Shown here piece by piece: positions 6,449 to 7,696 of a stretch of 7,696 nucleotides of DNA. Source of the stretch: Ruminococcaceae bacterium UBA1772 (lineage in GTDB: Bacteria > Bacillota > Clostridia > Oscillospirales > Acutalibacteraceae); the NCBI GenBank assembly GCA_002314645.1, contig DCGS01000050.1, positions 1 through 7,696 of the forward strand, in the 5' to 3' direction. Under the pieces are notes generated by a model, which searched no databases, was not told the DNA's origin, and worked only from the letters and a program-made list of their open reading frames with translations. The first letter of the stretch is position 1. Every line of letters begins with the position of its first letter. The translations under genes were made by a program, and so were the position numbers.

Positions 6449-6975
6449 TGGGTTACTATAACGAGGACAACAGATTTGTAATTGCTGTTTATGTTGACAA
6501 TAAGTACGGTGTTCTTTCTCGTGTAACAAGTATGTTCACAAGACGTGGATTTAACATTGACGCACTTACTGTTGGTGTAACTGAATCGCCTGAATACTCA
6601 CGTATTACAATTACAATGAGTGGTGACGGCTACGCAAAGGCTCAAATGCTCAACCAGCTTCGTAAGCTCTACAACGTTAAGAAGGTTGAAGTTCTTGATG
6701 AGACAACAGCTCTTGAAAGAGAACTCATGCTTATTAAGATTAAGAATGATCAGACTCACAATCAGACAATTCTTTCAGCAGTTGATATTTTCCATGCAGA
6801 AATTGTTGACTACTCAGTAGATGCCCTCTGTATTGAGGTTACAGGTCCTTCTTCAAAAATTGATGCATTCATTGAGTTTATTAAGCCTTGTGGCATTATT
6901 GAAATGTGCCGTACAGGTGTTGTTGCTCTTCAAAAGGGCGGCGGAAGTATGCTTGATATGCCAGATGTAAACTAA
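6448..6975 (+). CDS. ilvN: Acetolactate synthase small (regulatory) subunit
   Basis: 175 residues from ATG 6448, a usual size for the family. An ACT domain lies at about residues 9-80: RFVIAVYVDNKYGVLSRV followed by FTRRGFNIDALTVG, which has the Gly and Asn that bind the valine effector in known small subunits. The C-terminal domain ends with the family-typical CRTGVVALQKG and a short tail. The subunit raises catalytic activity of IlvB and gives feedback inhibition by branched-chain amino acids, mainly valine. The ATG shares one base with the ilvB stop (TAATG), so translation is probably coupled and gives balanced subunits. A GTG six bases upstream in frame would add two residues but sits in the ribosome binding site. 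The gene is sometimes named ilvH; with one copy visible I use ilvN. Confidence 0.95.
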   Translation: MGYYNEDNRFVIAVYVDNKYGVLSRVTSMFTRRGFNIDALTVGVTESPEYSRITITMSGDGYAKAQMLNQLRKLYNVKKVEVLDETTALERELMLIKIKNDQTHNQTILSAVDIFHAEIVDYSVDALCIEVTGPSSKIDAFIEFIKPCGIIEMCRTGVVALQKGGGSMLDMPDVN

Positions 6976-7022
6976 TTTGGCAAAAAACTTATAAAAAAGT
7001 TGTAATTTATCGCATTAAAGTG

Positions 7023-7051
7023 TTGAACTAATTAATAAAAAATATTAAACT
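7023..7051 (+). promoter_or_regulatory. Weak internal promoter candidate before ilvC
   Basis: TTGAAC (7023-7028, 4 of 6), 17-base spacer, TAAACT (7046-7051, 4 of 6) in the A/T-rich 119-base gap between ilvN and ilvC. Such matches are common by chance in this base composition. The gap is longer than the others in the operon, which is the only further support. Confidence 0.25.
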
Positions 7052-7067
7052 ATTTTCATATTACTGA

Positions 7068-7696
<629 letters not shown>

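Noticed and set aside
6986..7001. AACTT/AAGTT hairpin after ilvN as a terminator
   Set aside because: Only 5 A/T-rich pairs and no proper T tract follow; too weak to end the operon.

Overview
The window looks like a chromosomal segment of a low-G+C Gram-positive bacterium, most likely an anaerobic Clostridia-type Firmicute. The reasons are strong AGGAGG-type ribosome binding sites, a tRNA-sensing T-box leader, a long-form LeuA, and A/T-rich intergenic DNA. All genes read on the + strand. I cannot name the species from the sequence.

Left part (1-2697): an uncharacterised gene group. It holds the 3' end of a DUF362-type protein gene (2-337), two small paralogous membrane protein genes (362-640 and 662-979), and a complete DUF362-type protein of 556 residues (976-2646). 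The first and last genes are paralogues, about 65 % identical by hand alignment over the 111 residues available, and the two small membrane proteins are also paralogues. Gaps of about 20 bases and an ATGA overlap indicate one transcript, which ends at a perfect 10-bp stem terminator (2665-2697). The function is unknown. The strongest clues are a conserved Cys arrangement (CxxxC, CxxC, C) in the C-terminal part of the DUF362-type protein and the pairing of each such protein with a three-helix membrane protein.

Middle (2698-3071): a regulatory region without a gene. It has a promoter (TTGACA, 18-base spacer, TATTAT) followed by a T-box leader whose elements can be traced base by base: Stem I with a CTC (Leu) specifier, the AGAGAG motif, a Stem III candidate, an antiterminator with the 7-base UGGUACC bulge, and a mutually exclusive 17-bp terminator with a T7 tract.

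Right part (3072-7696): branched-chain amino acid biosynthesis. leuA (2-isopropylmalate synthase), ilvB and ilvN (acetolactate synthase large and small subunits), and the 5' part of ilvC (ketol-acid reductoisomerase, cut by the window end). IlvBN and IlvC act in the shared valine/leucine/isoleucine route, and LeuA diverts 2-ketoisovalerate into leucine. When Leu-tRNA is uncharged the T-box should allow read-through, so leucine shortage would switch on leuA and, by co-transcription, ilvBN and probably ilvC. The 119-base ilvN-ilvC gap has no convincing terminator and at most a weak promoter candidate.

The leucine/valine operon is well-understood biology. The paired DUF362/small membrane protein cluster is the part that may be undescribed.
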